Assembly (NCBI GenBank): GCA_027605045.1
Contig: JAQFWX010000142.1
Location: 1-64,000 of the forward strand
Length of the DNA: 64,000 nucleotides
DNA from: Phallus indusiatus
Lineage: Eukaryota; Basidiomycota; Agaricomycetes; Phallales; Phallaceae
Direction of reading: 5' to 3'
Shown: one piece after another, positions 26,050-38,562 of the stretch
Layout: the number at the start of each line of letters is the position of its first letter
Position numbering within the stretch: position 1 is the first letter of the stretch
Position numbers and translations under genes: made by a program
Notes under the pieces: model-generated
What the model saw: the letters and a program-made list of their open reading frames with translations, nothing else
What the model was told of the DNA's origin: nothing
The model's database searches: none

Positions 26050-27932
26050 TCAAGGCGTATAGTATGTTTAATTTCTTGAACAATTCAAAGTACCCTAGTT
26101 CTTTTCCTAATGTAGATCTATATCACTTGACGCGATTTGTATACCTAGAAATTATGTATCGAATACCATGACATAGTTTTACCCAAGTTTAGTGCATGGC
26201 TCGGTGTTTTTTTTCAGGTTAGATTGGTGGAATCAAATTGAGAACAATTGACCCATTTCGCAATGGGGCTTGGCACACGCAAAACAAGGACTATGTAGTA
26301 CTAGTGGTATCTCCAATTTCACTCTGTCAATGAGGATCTCAGCGTAAAAGTGCTAGATATGCGAATCACCCTCTCTACCACTTTTGAAAGATTCTGTTCA
26401 ATATTGACCCTGCGGGTTAGCTTGTCCGTCTGAGAAGGGAATAAGTCTATCTAGATTACCGGCATTTTCTCGTCGTCAGGCAAGATCCAACATCATCTCT
26501 TCAAAGAGCCTTTTGAGGCCTTTTGAGTGTCTCCGCTCTGGCCATTTTTAGTTCCAGGCGCGGGTGATCTTGTCCTTATTTTGACGATATATAACCGTCT
26601 CAGGGATCTTATATTATAGCAAACTAAATACATACAGCAGGTACTCAACGACATCTCCGCTGAAATGTCCCTGAGGACGGTAGTATTAATGCTTCTTAAG
26701 GGATGAGTCGATTATCATTGGATCTCGAGGTTGATGGACTATGGATTTGTGAACTTGCGATCTTGATTCTACCTTCTTGTGTTTGAGCGGGATTTTTGTT
26801 TTCGCCTAAAATGTAGAAAGGCAAGTTCATCTCCCACGGGTCTTGAACAAGTCTTGTTGCAGCCCGTGTAAAGTCCTGCTTGGCTTACATTTATCAGCCG
26901 TCGCTTCGTGAGCACGTGAGATTTCCACACATTTTTATGCCCCCCTTTACTCAGATAAAGCAGGGTGAGAAGGCCGGTGAATAACAAGCTTACTGTAGGA
27001 ACGGAGAAACATCTTCGCCTCTTCTTGCTAGATAGACGACCCTAGTTTATGCTCAACCATGACAAGCATGAAACAAGGAAGATTTCTCATGACGTACCGT
27101 ATGCGTTTGGTCAAGAGCAAACTAAAAACAGCCACACATGGCGACTGCTTTGTTGCCACCGTTCTCATTCCACTCATCCATTGTCGCACATACACCATCA
27201 ACACAGATGAAGAATAAAAACATATACATCACAGTGCGAAACAGGACAGCAATCTTTATTCAAAGGGAACTTAGCGGGCGCTCTAGCTCTCTGAGAGAAG
27301 AGAGGTAAGCGAGTGCGAAACGATGGGTCGGGATGTGCTTCGAAAATTTAAGCTTTGAGTTTTTGCATTGTATAGAATTGAAATCCGGGTACACTTACTG
27401 TGATTCCTTTTGGACACAGTGAATTATTCAAAAAAACTTCTGGTTCATCATGCATCACAGCCTAGCTCCCGGTCAAAGTTGATATGGAAGCCCGTCTGGC
27501 TAGCTTTTTTGGCACGGTAAATGCAAGGATAAACTAGTTGGAATGGTTCCCAAAACGTGTCGGCTCAGTTAACACCGGGACATATTTGGAAAGACGAAAC
27601 GATTATTGATCGTGTCTTCAATGTTCATCTGTTGCCGGAGCGAAGAAACCCGTCGGCTGGTAACAATGGTGACTTTCCTGCGACAGCGCAATTCGTAGGA
27701 TGCCATAATCATTCAAGCCAGTAAATGGAAAGCATAATATAAATCCATTCCATAACGAACAAAGTGTGCAAGTGCAAGCTCGGTGCAATGTGAAGCTGTA
27801 GAATATGCACGCTAGAGGTGCAGCTCGTGTTGGGTGGGCAGCGGCATTGATCAAATTTCAAAGTCCGCTCAAAAAGCTTTTTATCGAGTACCCTCCGAAA
27901 ATCTCAGAAACAAAAAAGAGCGTGCTCACATA
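26050..27932. other. Intergenic between zinc-cluster factor and eIF3l
   Basis: This is 1.9 kb with only short spurious frames (26769-26987 and 27618-27854 on the minus strand). The 3' part contains the eIF3l promoter. A frame is open upstream of the eIF3l ATG (27834-27932), but it does not resemble the family and is taken as 5' UTR. Confidence 0.45.
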
Positions 27933-30481
27933 ATGTCGACCAGACCTCAATTATGGACAACTGAAACGGAAATAGATGAGGATCTCGCCGAGGTTGATAT
28001 TAACTTGGCTTTAGGGAGTTATGGTCAAGGCCAGGGCGCATACGATGTCGGTCAGTGTTTGAATTATTTCCCAGTATTTGCTCAAGTTTCTGAAGATTGT
28101 TGCTTATTCTTAATGATCAGGTATTCCTCCCGTGCTAAACGATGCAACAATTCTTGCCATGCAGCAACAAATCGCTCAACAAGCTGCTCTATCGCAGGTC
28201 CCAGAAGTCGTTAAACGTGTTAGTCCGTTCTCCGTTCTCCGTATTCCGCTTGTTCCAACTGGATTAAATCTTCTCTCTCTTTTCATAGTTTATAGTGCAC
28301 TTTCATAAGGCTATCCGGGATCAAAATATTACGGAGATAACAGCTGCTTATGAGGGAGGATGGAATAAGCTGACCGAGAAGTTTTATGCAAAAATGGAAT
28401 GGCCTGAGGCTGAAATTATTGCACCTCTGGTTGGAGAGGGTGAGTTTGTCTCTCAGATTATTCCACGTTCATTCATTGAAACTCGTATTAGATCCCATAT
28501 TCCTGATTTTATACCGCGAACTATACTACCGGTCTGTTGAAGTCGTCTCCGCTTTATGATCCTAAATATCTTAACATTCATCACATTTTAGCCACGTTTA
28601 TTCGCGCCTTCAACCCGACGTAGATGATCGGATACACTCGTATGAAAACAGTTGCGAGTTGTTCAATTACCTACTAAGTTCGTCGTAACTATACTTGGTC
28701 TACATATCGCACTAACAATACGTCTTTGGTAGACTCGGAATCACCACCACCGTTATCACTTCCAGATCAGTGGCTATGGGATATCATCGATGAATTCATT
28801 TATCAATTCCAGTCGTTTTCTGTTTGGAGATCTCGCGTGCGACAAAAATCTGAAGAGGAGATCCAGCTGTTGGCTGTGGAAGGCGGACAAGTGTGTTTTC
28901 TTTTCTCTTTGAAAATGCTTTTGTTGCGGAATTAACGGTTCCTCAAAAGGTCTGGTCATGTTATTCCGTCCTCAACGTTCTCTACTCTTTCATTCAAAAA
29001 TCTAAAATCAACGAGCATGTCGCTGCTTTACAGCGAGATGCAAGCCCCGAAGAAATAGCGTCAGTTCTAAGTTTGTTCCTTCTAGTCTTTTCGTTCCTAA
29101 CAGTGCTTTTTGCAGTGAAATAATCGGCGAATATGGTTCTAAACACCTATACCAAATGCTAGGCTATTTCTCCATCGTCGGGCTCCTGCGCGTCCACACC
29201 TTGCTGGGGGATTTCACACTAGCCCTTAAAGTGATGGATAATATCGAACTCAGCCAGAAAGCCTTCTTTACTCGTGTTACTGCATGCCATGTCGCAACGT
29301 ATTACTACGTTGGATTCTGTTACATGGCTTTACGCCGATATCCAGATGCAGCTCGTACTTTTATTTCCATTTTGAATTTCATTTTGAGGATGAGATCGTA
29401 TCATACAAGAAGTTACCAATACGATCAGGTAAGCTTTTATGCAGTTACATTTACACGAAGTTTTGATTTACTGATTGGGTTTTTCTCTTTTTGCACTGTA
29501 TAGATAAATAAGACTGCGGATCGGATGTACGCGCTTTTTGCTATTTGCAATGCTTTGTCGCCTAGCCGGTTAGACGATAACATTCTCAACATTGTCAAAG
29601 AACGATATGGCGAACAGGTAGCCAAAATGGCTCAAGGGTTCGTCCTCTTTCTGAATGAAATAATGATTCCTACTAAATTGTTCCATTGATCCACAGAGAA
29701 GAAGGATTATCAGCTTTTGAAGAACTTTTCCTCTACGCATGTCCAAAATTCATATCCGCCAATCCTCCACCGTACCACGACGCCAGTCTTTTAGGACCGT
29801 ATCTCGAAAATCCATCTCCAATTGTCGAACAAGCTCAACACCAACTTTCGCTTTTCATGAGCGATGTGAGAAATCAATTGGCGATTCCCACGCTAAGAAG
29901 CTTTTTGAGGCTTTATACGAGTTTGGACGCTGCGAAGCTTGCTGGGTTTTTGGATAAGGAGGAAGAGGATGTTGTGAGGGAGATGATGGTGATGAAGCAG
30001 GCTAGTAGGAGTGTTAGTCGGGCTGTTGCTAGTGATAAGGAGAAGGAAAAAGATGGGAATGGTGGGACTGTGCATCATTCGAATGGGAGTCTTTTGGACG
30101 GTGAAACGATTTCGACGAGTGATTTAGATTTCGTTATCAACCAGGTGGGCTGGCCTTTCTTTCTTTTATTCTGCGAACAAGTTCATTGATTGATTGTCGG
30201 TGTAGAATATGATTCATGTTGCGGAGACGACTGTTGGAAGACGTTATGCTGGGTGGTTTATCCGGAATACGGAACATGCGCATAGAGTGTTGGACACATT
30301 GCGAGCTACACCGCTCCCTGTTCCACCTTCAAAAGCGTCTAACAATGCTAACGCAGGAGGTAACAACCCTGCTGCCGTTGGCAATGATGCTCATGCTGCG
30401 AAATCTAATGCTGCTACTGGGGGAGGAGGTAAATCGGGTAATGCTTGGGGAGGTGCGAGAAAAGTCGAGGTAGCTGCTTAA
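27933..30481 (+). CDS. eif3l: Translation initiation factor eIF3 subunit L
   Basis: Eleven exons: 27933-28050, 28121-28218, 28289-28439, 28492-28531, 28592-28677, 28733-28890, 28950-29059, 29116-29428, 29504-29637, 29697-30144, 30206-30481; 643 aa. Characteristic segments: [118 protein letters not shown] and the PCI-like C-terminal half ending [34 protein letters not shown]. Known role: a PCI subunit of the eIF3 scaffold on the 40S ribosome. The C-terminus carries an Asn/Ala/Gly-rich extension (about the last 55 residues) that makes it longer than the ~565 aa human protein. It is convergent with NDC1, with 231 bp between the stop codons. Confidence 0.95.
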
Positions 30482-30712
30482 GAGGATTTATTCTTCTTTC
30501 TTTGCTTGTCTTCGTTGTACTTCCAAAAGTGATTCATTAGTGAATCAATGCACTTTTTTTGTTTTAAGAGCAGTGAAATTATTTATGTCTGTCAATGTGA
30601 TGAGGTTGATTTACATTTCAAGGCTACACTTTTGCTCGTTTGTTTTTGGTGAAATCTGGATACATTTTCTATTCTTGTTTTTGTGTAATTACTATCGCTT
30701 TAATCTAACCTT

Positions 30713-33192
30713 TCATTCCATGAAAACCTGAAGCTTCTGAGCCGTATTTGGCGGGAACTTGTAAACCCCAAGACGATGTCCAAACGTCTTACATATCAAA
30801 TCCAATCCAACTCGTAGAGCTATGAAACATAAGGTAATAAGAATCAGACATAGCGACATTCAAGTGTAAGGTCTGACCTTGAACCAACGACACAACGAGT
30901 TCTATAGCTTTAGCAAGATCTCGTAACGATTCCTTATCTCGCTCTCGTAATGCAGAACGATCGTCTTCAGATGGAAGCATCTTTTCCAATTCAGCTTGAT
31001 ACGACTCTGCTACGTCCAAAAAACTAGTGAATGCTTCCAGGACGCGTGGTATATCGCGTTGAACGACACCGAGGGTATCTTCTGTTAGTGAGACTGATAC
31101 TAGACGACTCAGAGCTGAAAACATGTTAATAGAGTGTTCTCATGAAGAAGAGAGACAGGAAATATGAGTGTACCTTCAATGCGGACGATATCTAGATATA
31201 CGTCTGGTAAAGACGCTCTAGCTTCTCTTTCTACACTTGTCTTTGTCCACCATTCTCTCACTTTCCATTCTCTAGGTAGCCTTCTTTCCATCCAGCTAAG
31301 AAGACTTATTATTAAAGCGGTTTTATTTATACGAGAAGGAGGCGGAGGGGGTGTTGTAGGGATAATATCTTTTTTGACGATGTCGACTGCTTTTTCGACT
31401 TTTTGTTCGATGGCTTTTAAAGGTGTTGATGGTGCTGAGAGAAATGCTTTTGGGATGACTGTCGTAGCCGTCGTCGTCATCGTCGTCGATACTGTTCCTT
31501 GGACAGCTGAAGCTACGCTTTTACCAATTGGACTGCTATTTTCCGACGAAGCGAACGAGTCAAAAAAGGATTTTGGCGAAGGCTTTACGATATCTTGTCG
31601 TCGAATTAGAGGTGTAACTGGCGTTTTTGCCGACGCTTTGGTTTCCTTTGGTGGGGCGGATGCAGGGGGAGGGGGCGGAGGAGCTGGTTTGCCACGTCGA
31701 ATTAGGCATTGATAGTTTTGTCCGAGTGTGAGTAGGATTTGTCTTGTCAAGGCGTTCCATAGTGTTGGATTCGTTTTGGAGTCTGAAAATAGGCTTGTGC
31801 GGCGTGAGGCTGCTTCTGGAGTAGATGAGCGAGCTAATGAGGCAAGTTCGATATAAGCGTGATGCTATTTGAATATTTAGCAAGTTGTGGGTAAGCTAGA
31901 GTGTGATAAAGTACCTTGAAATATCTATCTTTTGAATGGATGCCGGCAATAAGGACTGGGTTAGGATTGGGAAGGAATTGAGTGAAACTAATTGGCTTGA
32001 ATAGATGGGGGTAAGCTTCAGGTATGTGAGAGAGGGTAATACGTACTCTGGCAGCCCAGTAGTCGAACGCTGATTCTACAAACTCCCAGACAAAGGTTGT
32101 ACGGAATCCGAGTGCGAGCAGTCTGGACCATGGAACATCTATAGACCATGTTCGTCCAAAGGCGTGAAGTAATGGTCTGCTCAAAAAGTTAGAAGTAAGA
32201 TAAAGAAGATATTTCGATAACTGACCTAGTGTATATTGATAATATTGGGATATTTCGTAGGGTTGGAAGAAGGATAGTCCGAAGAGAATGGTACCAGAGA
32301 GGATACAACGCCAAATGAATGACAGTTATAAGGACTGTACTAGTAATGGATTTGAGATTGAGAAAAGCAGCGGCTGAGTCGAGCATCATCAGAGGATATG
32401 ATGAAGACGAGACCTAAAGGACAGTGAGATACCGATTTCACGTTGTAATTCGACAAATGTACCAGGTTAGATGGGTCGTCGTGGCGGGGCCATCTGACAA
32501 CATGACGTTGTCGAATAATATCACGCGCAGCAAATAAAAGGCCTAGACTGGCATTGAAGAAGGCGATATAGAAGAAACGTTCATTGATACGAAAGATATT
32601 CCGTCTAGAAGGAATGGCTCTTTGTTAGAAGAAAGAAGCCATAAATAGAGGTAGAACTGACCGTGTAGGGGACAAGATGGATAGTTTTGAATCGTCCCAT
32701 TCAGTGAGATTTATCCAAGCAACGTAAATGGCGGCGAGTGAGAAGCCGGAGGTAGCGAAATAGCCTAATGTTCTCCATACCCTGGAGCTCGATATGAGAG
32801 CGAGAAAGGTCTGTGCACGGGACGGTAGAGAATTAAACGGATCTGCAAGGATGTCCGTGAGAAGAGCCACAAGTAACGATTACTCCTTACTGACCTGAGA
32901 CTGCACGGCCTCTCAAGATTAACACAGGTAGAGCGGCAAAGGCAAAAGTGGCTGATGCAAACAAGCCTGTAACGACGAGATGACTGACGAAGCCTAATCG
33001 CTGTCCGCGGGAGAGGTCGAGCGACGGAACGAAGTAGAGAAGGTATGCGAATGTCAGGAATGCGAGAGATATGGCGAGTATTCTATTGCCTAGCTCTTTC
33101 TTGAGGAGAGGATCGTAGGTGGATTTAGGATCTGGAAGTGGCGTTGGAGGTTCCTTTCGAGCAAAGGGACGCAGTGGAGTGATGATAGACAT
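30713..33192 (-). CDS. ndc1: Nucleoporin NDC1 (nuclear pore membrane ring protein)
   Basis: Nine minus-strand exons: 33192-32895, 32842-32662, 32604-32463, 32413-32226, 32176-32047, 31995-31915, 31864-31174, 31114-30878, 30819-30713; 684 aa. The N-terminal half has about six hydrophobic helices (ILAISLAFLTFAYLLYFV, FVSHLVVTGLFASATFAFAA, FSLAAIYVAWI, FFYIAFFNASLGLLFAARD, STVLITVIHLALYPLWYHSL, then LLALGFRTTFVWEF). RQRHVVRWPR is a loop often kept in fungal NDC1. The soluble half includes a Pro run (PAPPPPPPASAPP) and ends LVQGALRVGLDLICKTFG ... YKFPPNTAQKLQVFME. The last exon is supported because splicing at 30877/30820 restores a family-like C-terminus; unspliced reading stops early. Known role: anchors the pore in the nuclear envelope and spindle pole body insertion. 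Confidence 0.88.
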
Positions 33193-33949
33193 CCTTGGGA
33201 TGTACTAATTAGACGTTCGTTAGTGAAAGGAGCGAGTATGTTGTGCGCGAAATCTTGGTGAAGAGTGACCGTGACAGTGGCAGACGCGTTTTCGACGCGT
33301 GATCAGGCGCCCGTGCTCAGATTCACTCTGGACTCAATGATCAAGCCAATAGATAAATAGACATGGACGAATTTATTCAGATTCACATTTGCGTGACAGC
33401 ATAAACAGATAGATTTTGTTCCGGACTGTTGATGGATTATTTCAACAGACAGACATCCGTTCCTCTCAAAATGTCATATTAATAACTCAATTTTCAGACA
33501 TCTCAGACATTCACAAAGTACGGTTACAGCTCAAAAAAAGCTTTATTTGTTTGGTATATAAATTTGTCTATGGCAGCTCGGTTTACACTTCATAGCTGCT
33601 AAGAAAGTAGACTAGATATAGTTTTCCAAAAATTGCTAATTCCCGAAGGAAATAGACGGGTTCGGATGTGTAATTTGCAATCAGCAAAAGACTGTGCCTC
33701 AGTAAAACGTCACTGGCGACAGTACATGCCCGAGCACAAGAGATGGGGAATCAGGGCAGGAGGACAGTCCAGCTTATATAGGGTTCTTACACAATCGTGC
33801 ACGGACCACCTAAACAAACGCCGAAAGGGTCCCTAACAGCCGAGCCTTATTTCATTCAGCCATATGAGAGTAATGATAATAATGTTAATGCATTGCGTAT
33901 ATATGTATTTATTATGAACATGAACATGATATAGATATATTACTCATTT
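33193..33949. other. Intergenic between NDC1 and TMEM184-like gene
   Basis: This 757 bp stretch contains the promoter of NDC1 (minus strand) and the 3' end of the TMEM184-like gene. It includes an imperfect mirrored GTGACCGTGACAGTGGC/ACGCGTTTTCGACGCGT patch at about 33267-33301. No coding sequence is supported; the small frame at 33633-33836 looks accidental. Confidence 0.4.
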
Positions 33950-36438
33950 TTAAGCCCATGGGTTCCCTTCATCATACGGTGAAGTAGCATGATTTACAAT
34001 CCCAGGAGGAGGCTCAGTCATCTGTGAAAGCACTTGCTCATCCGACTCCTCCACAAATCGAACTTCTCCAGCTTGAGGCTCGTCCGTCTCTTGCTCCTCA
34101 ATGTCCGCATAATTACCCATATCCTCTTCGTCGTCGTCATCGTCTTCTTCTTTTCGATACACTCGTCTCAACGCACGCGTCGCTCCAGGCTGTCCACGAA
34201 CAGCAGGTTCCCCTCGCAGTCTCTCCCGCTGCAACCGCTCAATCTCCGCATCTCTGTCTTCCACAACAAGGTCAACTGCATCAGGCGCAACTACTTTGTA
34301 TCGCGGTGAAGAGGAGGATGTCGCCTCAGCCTTTGCTCTCAATGAGGACGACCGCGATCTCGACTGAGTCGGAGAGTTTCGAACACGTTCCACATTCACA
34401 TTCCGTGGAGACGAAGACGAAGACGCAATAGGCGATTTCCCGTGTCGTGCAATTTTTACTGGTCCTTTTCCCTTTTTAAAGTCTAGCTCTACGCCATCCG
34501 CTACGATATCTGGAATATGTCGACTCTCAAAGTCAATCAGATTTCCTCGATTCTCAAAGTCAGGCGGAATCCCTTCGCCGTCCCCCGATACAAGTCCCAG
34601 TCCACTCGGAGTCGTCCCCGTCGCTCCATATCCTTGTTGCACATCCTCTCCACCGTTTCCTCTCGCCTTTCCAATACTCCGACTAGGCTCGCCACGCACA
34701 GCCTTTCCTTTCCCTCTCTTTTGTCCAGGTAAATGCGCATGTGGATTACGCGTAGGCGAAAAGTACGCAGCTCGCTGGTTACTCAGTATCCGCTCTTCCT
34801 CTTCCCACATCGCTCGTCTCGCATTCTCCCCACTAACATCCACACACGGGTAATTATAATCTCCAAACAAATAAGATCGAGACTGTTCGTATAATTCATC
34901 TTCGCTCGAATGCGGATCGCTGCACGTTAAACTGTATTCGTCCTCGATAATGTCAACCGTCTCGTCTCTCACGACAGAGCGAGCTTGTCCTTCCAATAAT
35001 GGCGCATAAGCCTCTTCTTCATCCCCTGTAATCCGATTCCGCGCACGATCAGCGACACCAGCCCCGCCATTCCTTTTAACACCTGCCTCAACAGTCGTTT
35101 CCTGATCCGGCATGGGCAACCAGTACTTTTGTCGTCCACCCTGAGCATACCGCAACCCCGCACGAATCCGCCGTTCAAGTCCTGCTCCCTGGTGGATTTT
35201 ACCCTCTGCAGGCTCGAATTCGCGATACGCCATTCCTTCGCCGTGTAAAGTCGCTTTGGTGTCCAATACGACGTCCTTTATGCCAAACGCGTCGCGCATG
35301 GCGTAGCGAAGTTGCATTCGAGCTGCGTATTGTACTTTGTTGTCCATGTAGTCGGTATGTGAGAAGGCGTACATGTGTGCGATTGCGAAGAGGGGCATTT
35401 CCAGACAGATGAGAAGGTCGGTTAACCCCAGAGATATATACGTAGCTAAAGAAAAAAAAAAGAGGGAACTGAGATACGATGATAGTAATGTCGAGGGTTA
35501 TTCATACCCTCAGTATAAGGTCCGAGACGTTTGATGAGTCCAGCTGCTACCAACACGGAAATACAGAACGCCTGCCAGAAAGAGAAGAAAAGTATTCCTT
35601 TGACGCAAAGGAATTTGGGCATAGGTCGGTATGGCTGCAAGTCGTCGTTGATAACGACCCATAACATGGCAAGACAATATAATGCAATGCATATGGAGAT
35701 ATTATATACCTAATTGCTATTGAGTATTTAGCTTTCTGAGGGTTACAGAGACAACGTACAATTGACACATAAAGATATCCTGAACCGGCTTTAAGATCAC
35801 CTTCGTCGTATTTCCCGAGGGCTTTCAAAAAGATAGTGACAGCAGCCAACAAAGGTTTTACTTGAACATACTCTATTTATTATTATTGCAAACGCCTTGT
35901 TAACATTATTCATATACAAAAACACCACTGGAATTTCAAACTCACGTAAGATACCGCGTTTGAGCCATAAGTAGGTATAAGGATCTGAAGCGTCCAATTC
36001 GCGTTTGAATAGATTAAGAGGGAATAAAGGGTGTACGGGCGGACGACCGTGCAATAAACTGAGAAGAGAACGTTCGCCTCCTAGGTACCCGATTAAGAGT
36101 TGGAAGAAGACATAAATTACGAATGCTTCGTAGACGTCGCGTATAGCGTCGATGAAGAAGGCCGCTTGAAGCGAGAAAAGGGATATGTAAGATGCAATGC
36201 CGTATACAGGAATCATAATCATAATTCGGATAACCATCCTAGATTATATTCAATAACGGAAAAAAGGAGGCGAACACGCAGAGAATACGGACCGTTGTAA
36301 AAGAGGTTTACGATAATTTTTGAGATGGAAATAGATCGAACAGAAAGATACTAGTGTTGCTACGGCTGTGGCGATTCCGGCGCATGCTAGTAATGTAGGA
36401 TTGAGTGCTGTCCCTGCTCCATCGCCTAGTGGTGACAT
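33950..36438 (-). CDS. TMEM184/organic solute transporter alpha-like (DUF300) membrane protein
   Basis: Minus-strand exons 36438-36293, 36238-35946, 35872-35760, 35709-35508 and 35445-33950 give 749 aa. About seven hydrophobic segments lie in the first ~270 residues. Family signatures include LKNYRKPLLQRMVIRIMIMI, PVYGIASYISLFS, DAIRDVYEAFVIYVFFQLLI, LGGERSLL, HGRPPVHPLFPLNLF, YTYLWLKRGILQYVQVKPL, CVKGILFFSFWQAFCISVL and LTDLLICLEMPLFAIAHMYA. A long soluble tail (about 480 aa, residues 270-749) follows. It is charged and Ser/Arg/Glu-rich, with an acidic EEDDDDDEEDMG stretch, and looks intrinsically disordered. Known fungal relatives localise to vacuolar or plasma membranes; substrate and mechanism are unclear. 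It is divergent from the SNARE gene with only 220 bp between the start codons. Confidence 0.9.
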
Positions 36439-36658
36439 TCTTAGGTTTATTTTGTGAATGTCAGGTCGGCGTCGGGCGTCGGTTGGAGAGGAAGTATAAT
36501 GAAGTGTTCAAGTTGACGTATGTATGGCGGGCGCGGTTTGTGGGTGGTTGTGGGTTGGATGACGGGGCCGCGATCAAAAGTCACACACTGCGTCGGCTAT
36601 AGCTCGTCGTTCGTCGCCTGATAACCCAAGTACTTTTTCTTCTTCTCGCTCTTTTGTA
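36439..36658. promoter_or_regulatory. Bidirectional promoter between TMEM184-like and SNARE genes
   Basis: The start codons of the two divergent genes are 220 bp apart, so both core promoters must lie here. The part next to the SNARE ATG is CT-rich (TTTTTCTTCTTCTCGCTC), a common initiator-proximal signature in basidiomycetes. Inference from position. Confidence 0.5.
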
Positions 36659-37586
36659 ATGACTACGACACTACCAAAACTTACATCACTATCGACACAA
36701 ACGTTGACTCTCGTGTACGAGAGACAAAGACTTCAAGCGTTGTCATCGTCATCAGGATCCGGCGTTGCACTTCCCACTTCGTCGTTAACCCAAATTACAC
36801 GGAATTTCACGCAATTGCGGACTGGAATTTATGCTTTGGAAGAATCAAATTCAAGTGCAAATGGGAATGGGAATGGGAATGCGGATGGGGTGAGTTTGCT
36901 GAGAGCGCAATATGAGAAGATGAGAGATATGTTAGGGACCGAGAAAGAGCTGGTTGAAGCGTGAGTTTTTTTTGTTTTAAGACACATGTGGCGAGCTTTT
37001 AATATATATATATAAATATAGTCTGGAAGAACCTAAAACACAAGTTGTCGCTGAAGAATCGAATTTTGAAGTTGATCCCATGACTCTTCCTTACAAAGAC
37101 GATCCCGAGATTTCAAAACCCTATGTTGATGCTGAATCGGACACACCTTTTGATGCAGCGAATGAACTGGAAAGCCAACAGTTGTTAATGCAAGGTTAGA
37201 ACTCATTCCTATTCTTTTCTTTGAAAACCAAATCTTTTGTCTAATATAATTTTTCAAAGAACAAGACACCCGACTGGAAGCGCTACATGGTTCGATATCA
37301 AGACAACACTCCATCTCACGAGAGCTTTCTTCCGAGTTAGATACGCAAGCTGGGTTATTGGACCAATTGGACACCGAACTGGACGAGACGTCGTCTCGCC
37401 TTGGCCGTGCGCGGAAAGCATTGGATAAATTTAGCCGAGGTATGGCAGGAAATGGTATGTTGGTTGAGACAGTTTTTTTTTTCCATTCATGTGTGCTTAA
37501 TGAAACTGATTAATATAGGTTCGACGTACACCATTGCGGCTCTTATTTTGATTTTACTGCTTCTCATTATTATTTTTAAAACTTGA
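36659..37586 (+). CDS. Syntaxin-8-like Qc-SNARE
   Basis: Exons 36659-36960, 37022-37194, 37260-37454 and 37519-37586 give 245 aa. The N-terminal part is helical and contains a short Asn/Gly repeat (GGGAAT-type hexamers near 36864-36886). The SNARE motif spans about residues 160-220: DTRLEALHGSISRQHSISRE, LSSELDTQAGLLDQLDTELD, ETSSRLGRARKALDKFSRG, with a Q at the presumed zero layer (DTQAGLLD). A C-terminal anchor, IAALILILLLLIIIF, ends the protein two residues later. This tail-anchored layout with no signal peptide is that of Qc SNAREs acting in endosome/vacuole fusion. Assignment to Syn8 rather than Tlg1 or Vam7 is by overall layout only. Confidence 0.85.
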
Positions 37587-38369
37587 CGCCTTGACGAAAA
37601 GTGTGGACATCCCCTGGGCTTTGTCTTTCATTATCCATTCATTCTCATGACAACCATCTTCCATTCATTCATCAAAACAACTAACCGTATACCAATAATA
37701 ACACCATATTTTATCATCGTTCCGTTTTTAATCTTTCCTTATTTATTGAATCCGCGCATTTTCTTTCAATTCTTTTTAGTTATTGGTATTGTATAACAGC
37801 GTTTTATATTTATATCGGACATCTGGATGGAATGATCCTTGGGAAGAGAAAGGCTCAAGGTTCCTTCGGCCTTAAAAGAGACAAACACGCTTCTCCACGC
37901 GCAATCGACATCTAGGTTGACCTGTTCCACACAGACTACAACTTGGCGGAAGGAAATGTACTCGCTCTATACATATGTCTTTTGCACCGTACGAATACAA
38001 CCCAAGATTGCGTCCTGCAATTGTACAGCTATCTGCGTGCTACATGGCATGTGGTTACCGGGAGCTCTCTGGCTCGTCAAGAAATTTGTTCATTCACTCA
38101 AAACCATCAAGTTCTACGGCATATGTATCATTAATGAAAAAAAAAAATGGCATACAACATATTCATTCGACAGAAAATAGTATGAAGTCATATAACATGA
38201 AACTTAATGGCTGATATGGCTGATAACTTGTGCTATAGCTATATGAGAACCCTTTTCAGTTCGTGTCAGTGTAAAAACCGCATATATCAATCGAGGAAGT
38301 TATCATACATTCATTCTTCCGGCCGACTCTTCGCAATTGCCATTGACAATTTGCTTGACATGGACCTAT
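37587..38369. other. SNARE 3' flank and first R1 repeat
   Basis: The first ~180 bp are the T-rich 3' flank of the SNARE gene. From about 37773 the sequence is a copy of block R1 that recurs inside the peptide array (see separate entries), marking the left edge of that array. No gene is supported. Confidence 0.5.
37773..38075. repeat. R1 repeat, copy 1
   Basis: It starts TTTTAGTTATTGG and contains GAGAAAGGCTCAAGG, CTTCTCCACGCGCAATC, CTACAACTTGGCGG and GCGTGCTACATGGCATGTGG. Diverged but collinear copies lie at about 43286-43545 and, with an insertion, 45335-45690; a short degenerate piece is near 40530-40570. It is non-coding in all copies and evidently part of the tandem unit that carries the peptide genes. 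Confidence 0.7.
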
Positions 38370-38562
38370 TTAGTCCATGTGGCAGGCTGGTCCACCACCA
38401 CAGATACTATAAAATTCCGAGAGCATCAGACGAGAGTTTCTGAATAAATTAATCATCTATAACTCACGGTGCTCCTTGAGGAGAGGGGACGGCCGAAACA
38501 GTCGCTGTCAAGTAGACAAAAGCTGCGACGACGAGAGTAGTGAGTTGCTTAGAGAAAGACAT
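38370..38562 (-). CDS. Micropeptide copy A (type I core)
   Basis: Minus-strand exons 38562-38468 and 38406-38370 (61 nt GTGAGT intron, phase 2) give 43 aa. The leader MSFSKQLTTLVVAAFVYLTA ends TVSA, a convincing signal peptide; a Pro-rich VPSPQGAP spacer follows. Exon 2 encodes ICGGGPACHMD and a stop, that is C-x3-P-x-C-H-x-D. A TATAAATT box lies at 38621-38628, about 60 bp upstream of the ATG. All key features are intact. No known family recognised; predicted secreted, with a small disulfide ring. Confidence 0.75.

Noticed and set aside
27834..27932. N-terminal extension of eIF3l
   Set aside because: The frame is open but has no family similarity and no clear reason to prefer it; [13 protein letters not shown] is the plausible start.
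31164..31712. 182-codon + strand frame within NDC1
   Set aside because: It is the antisense shadow of the NDC1 Pro/Ser-rich exon.
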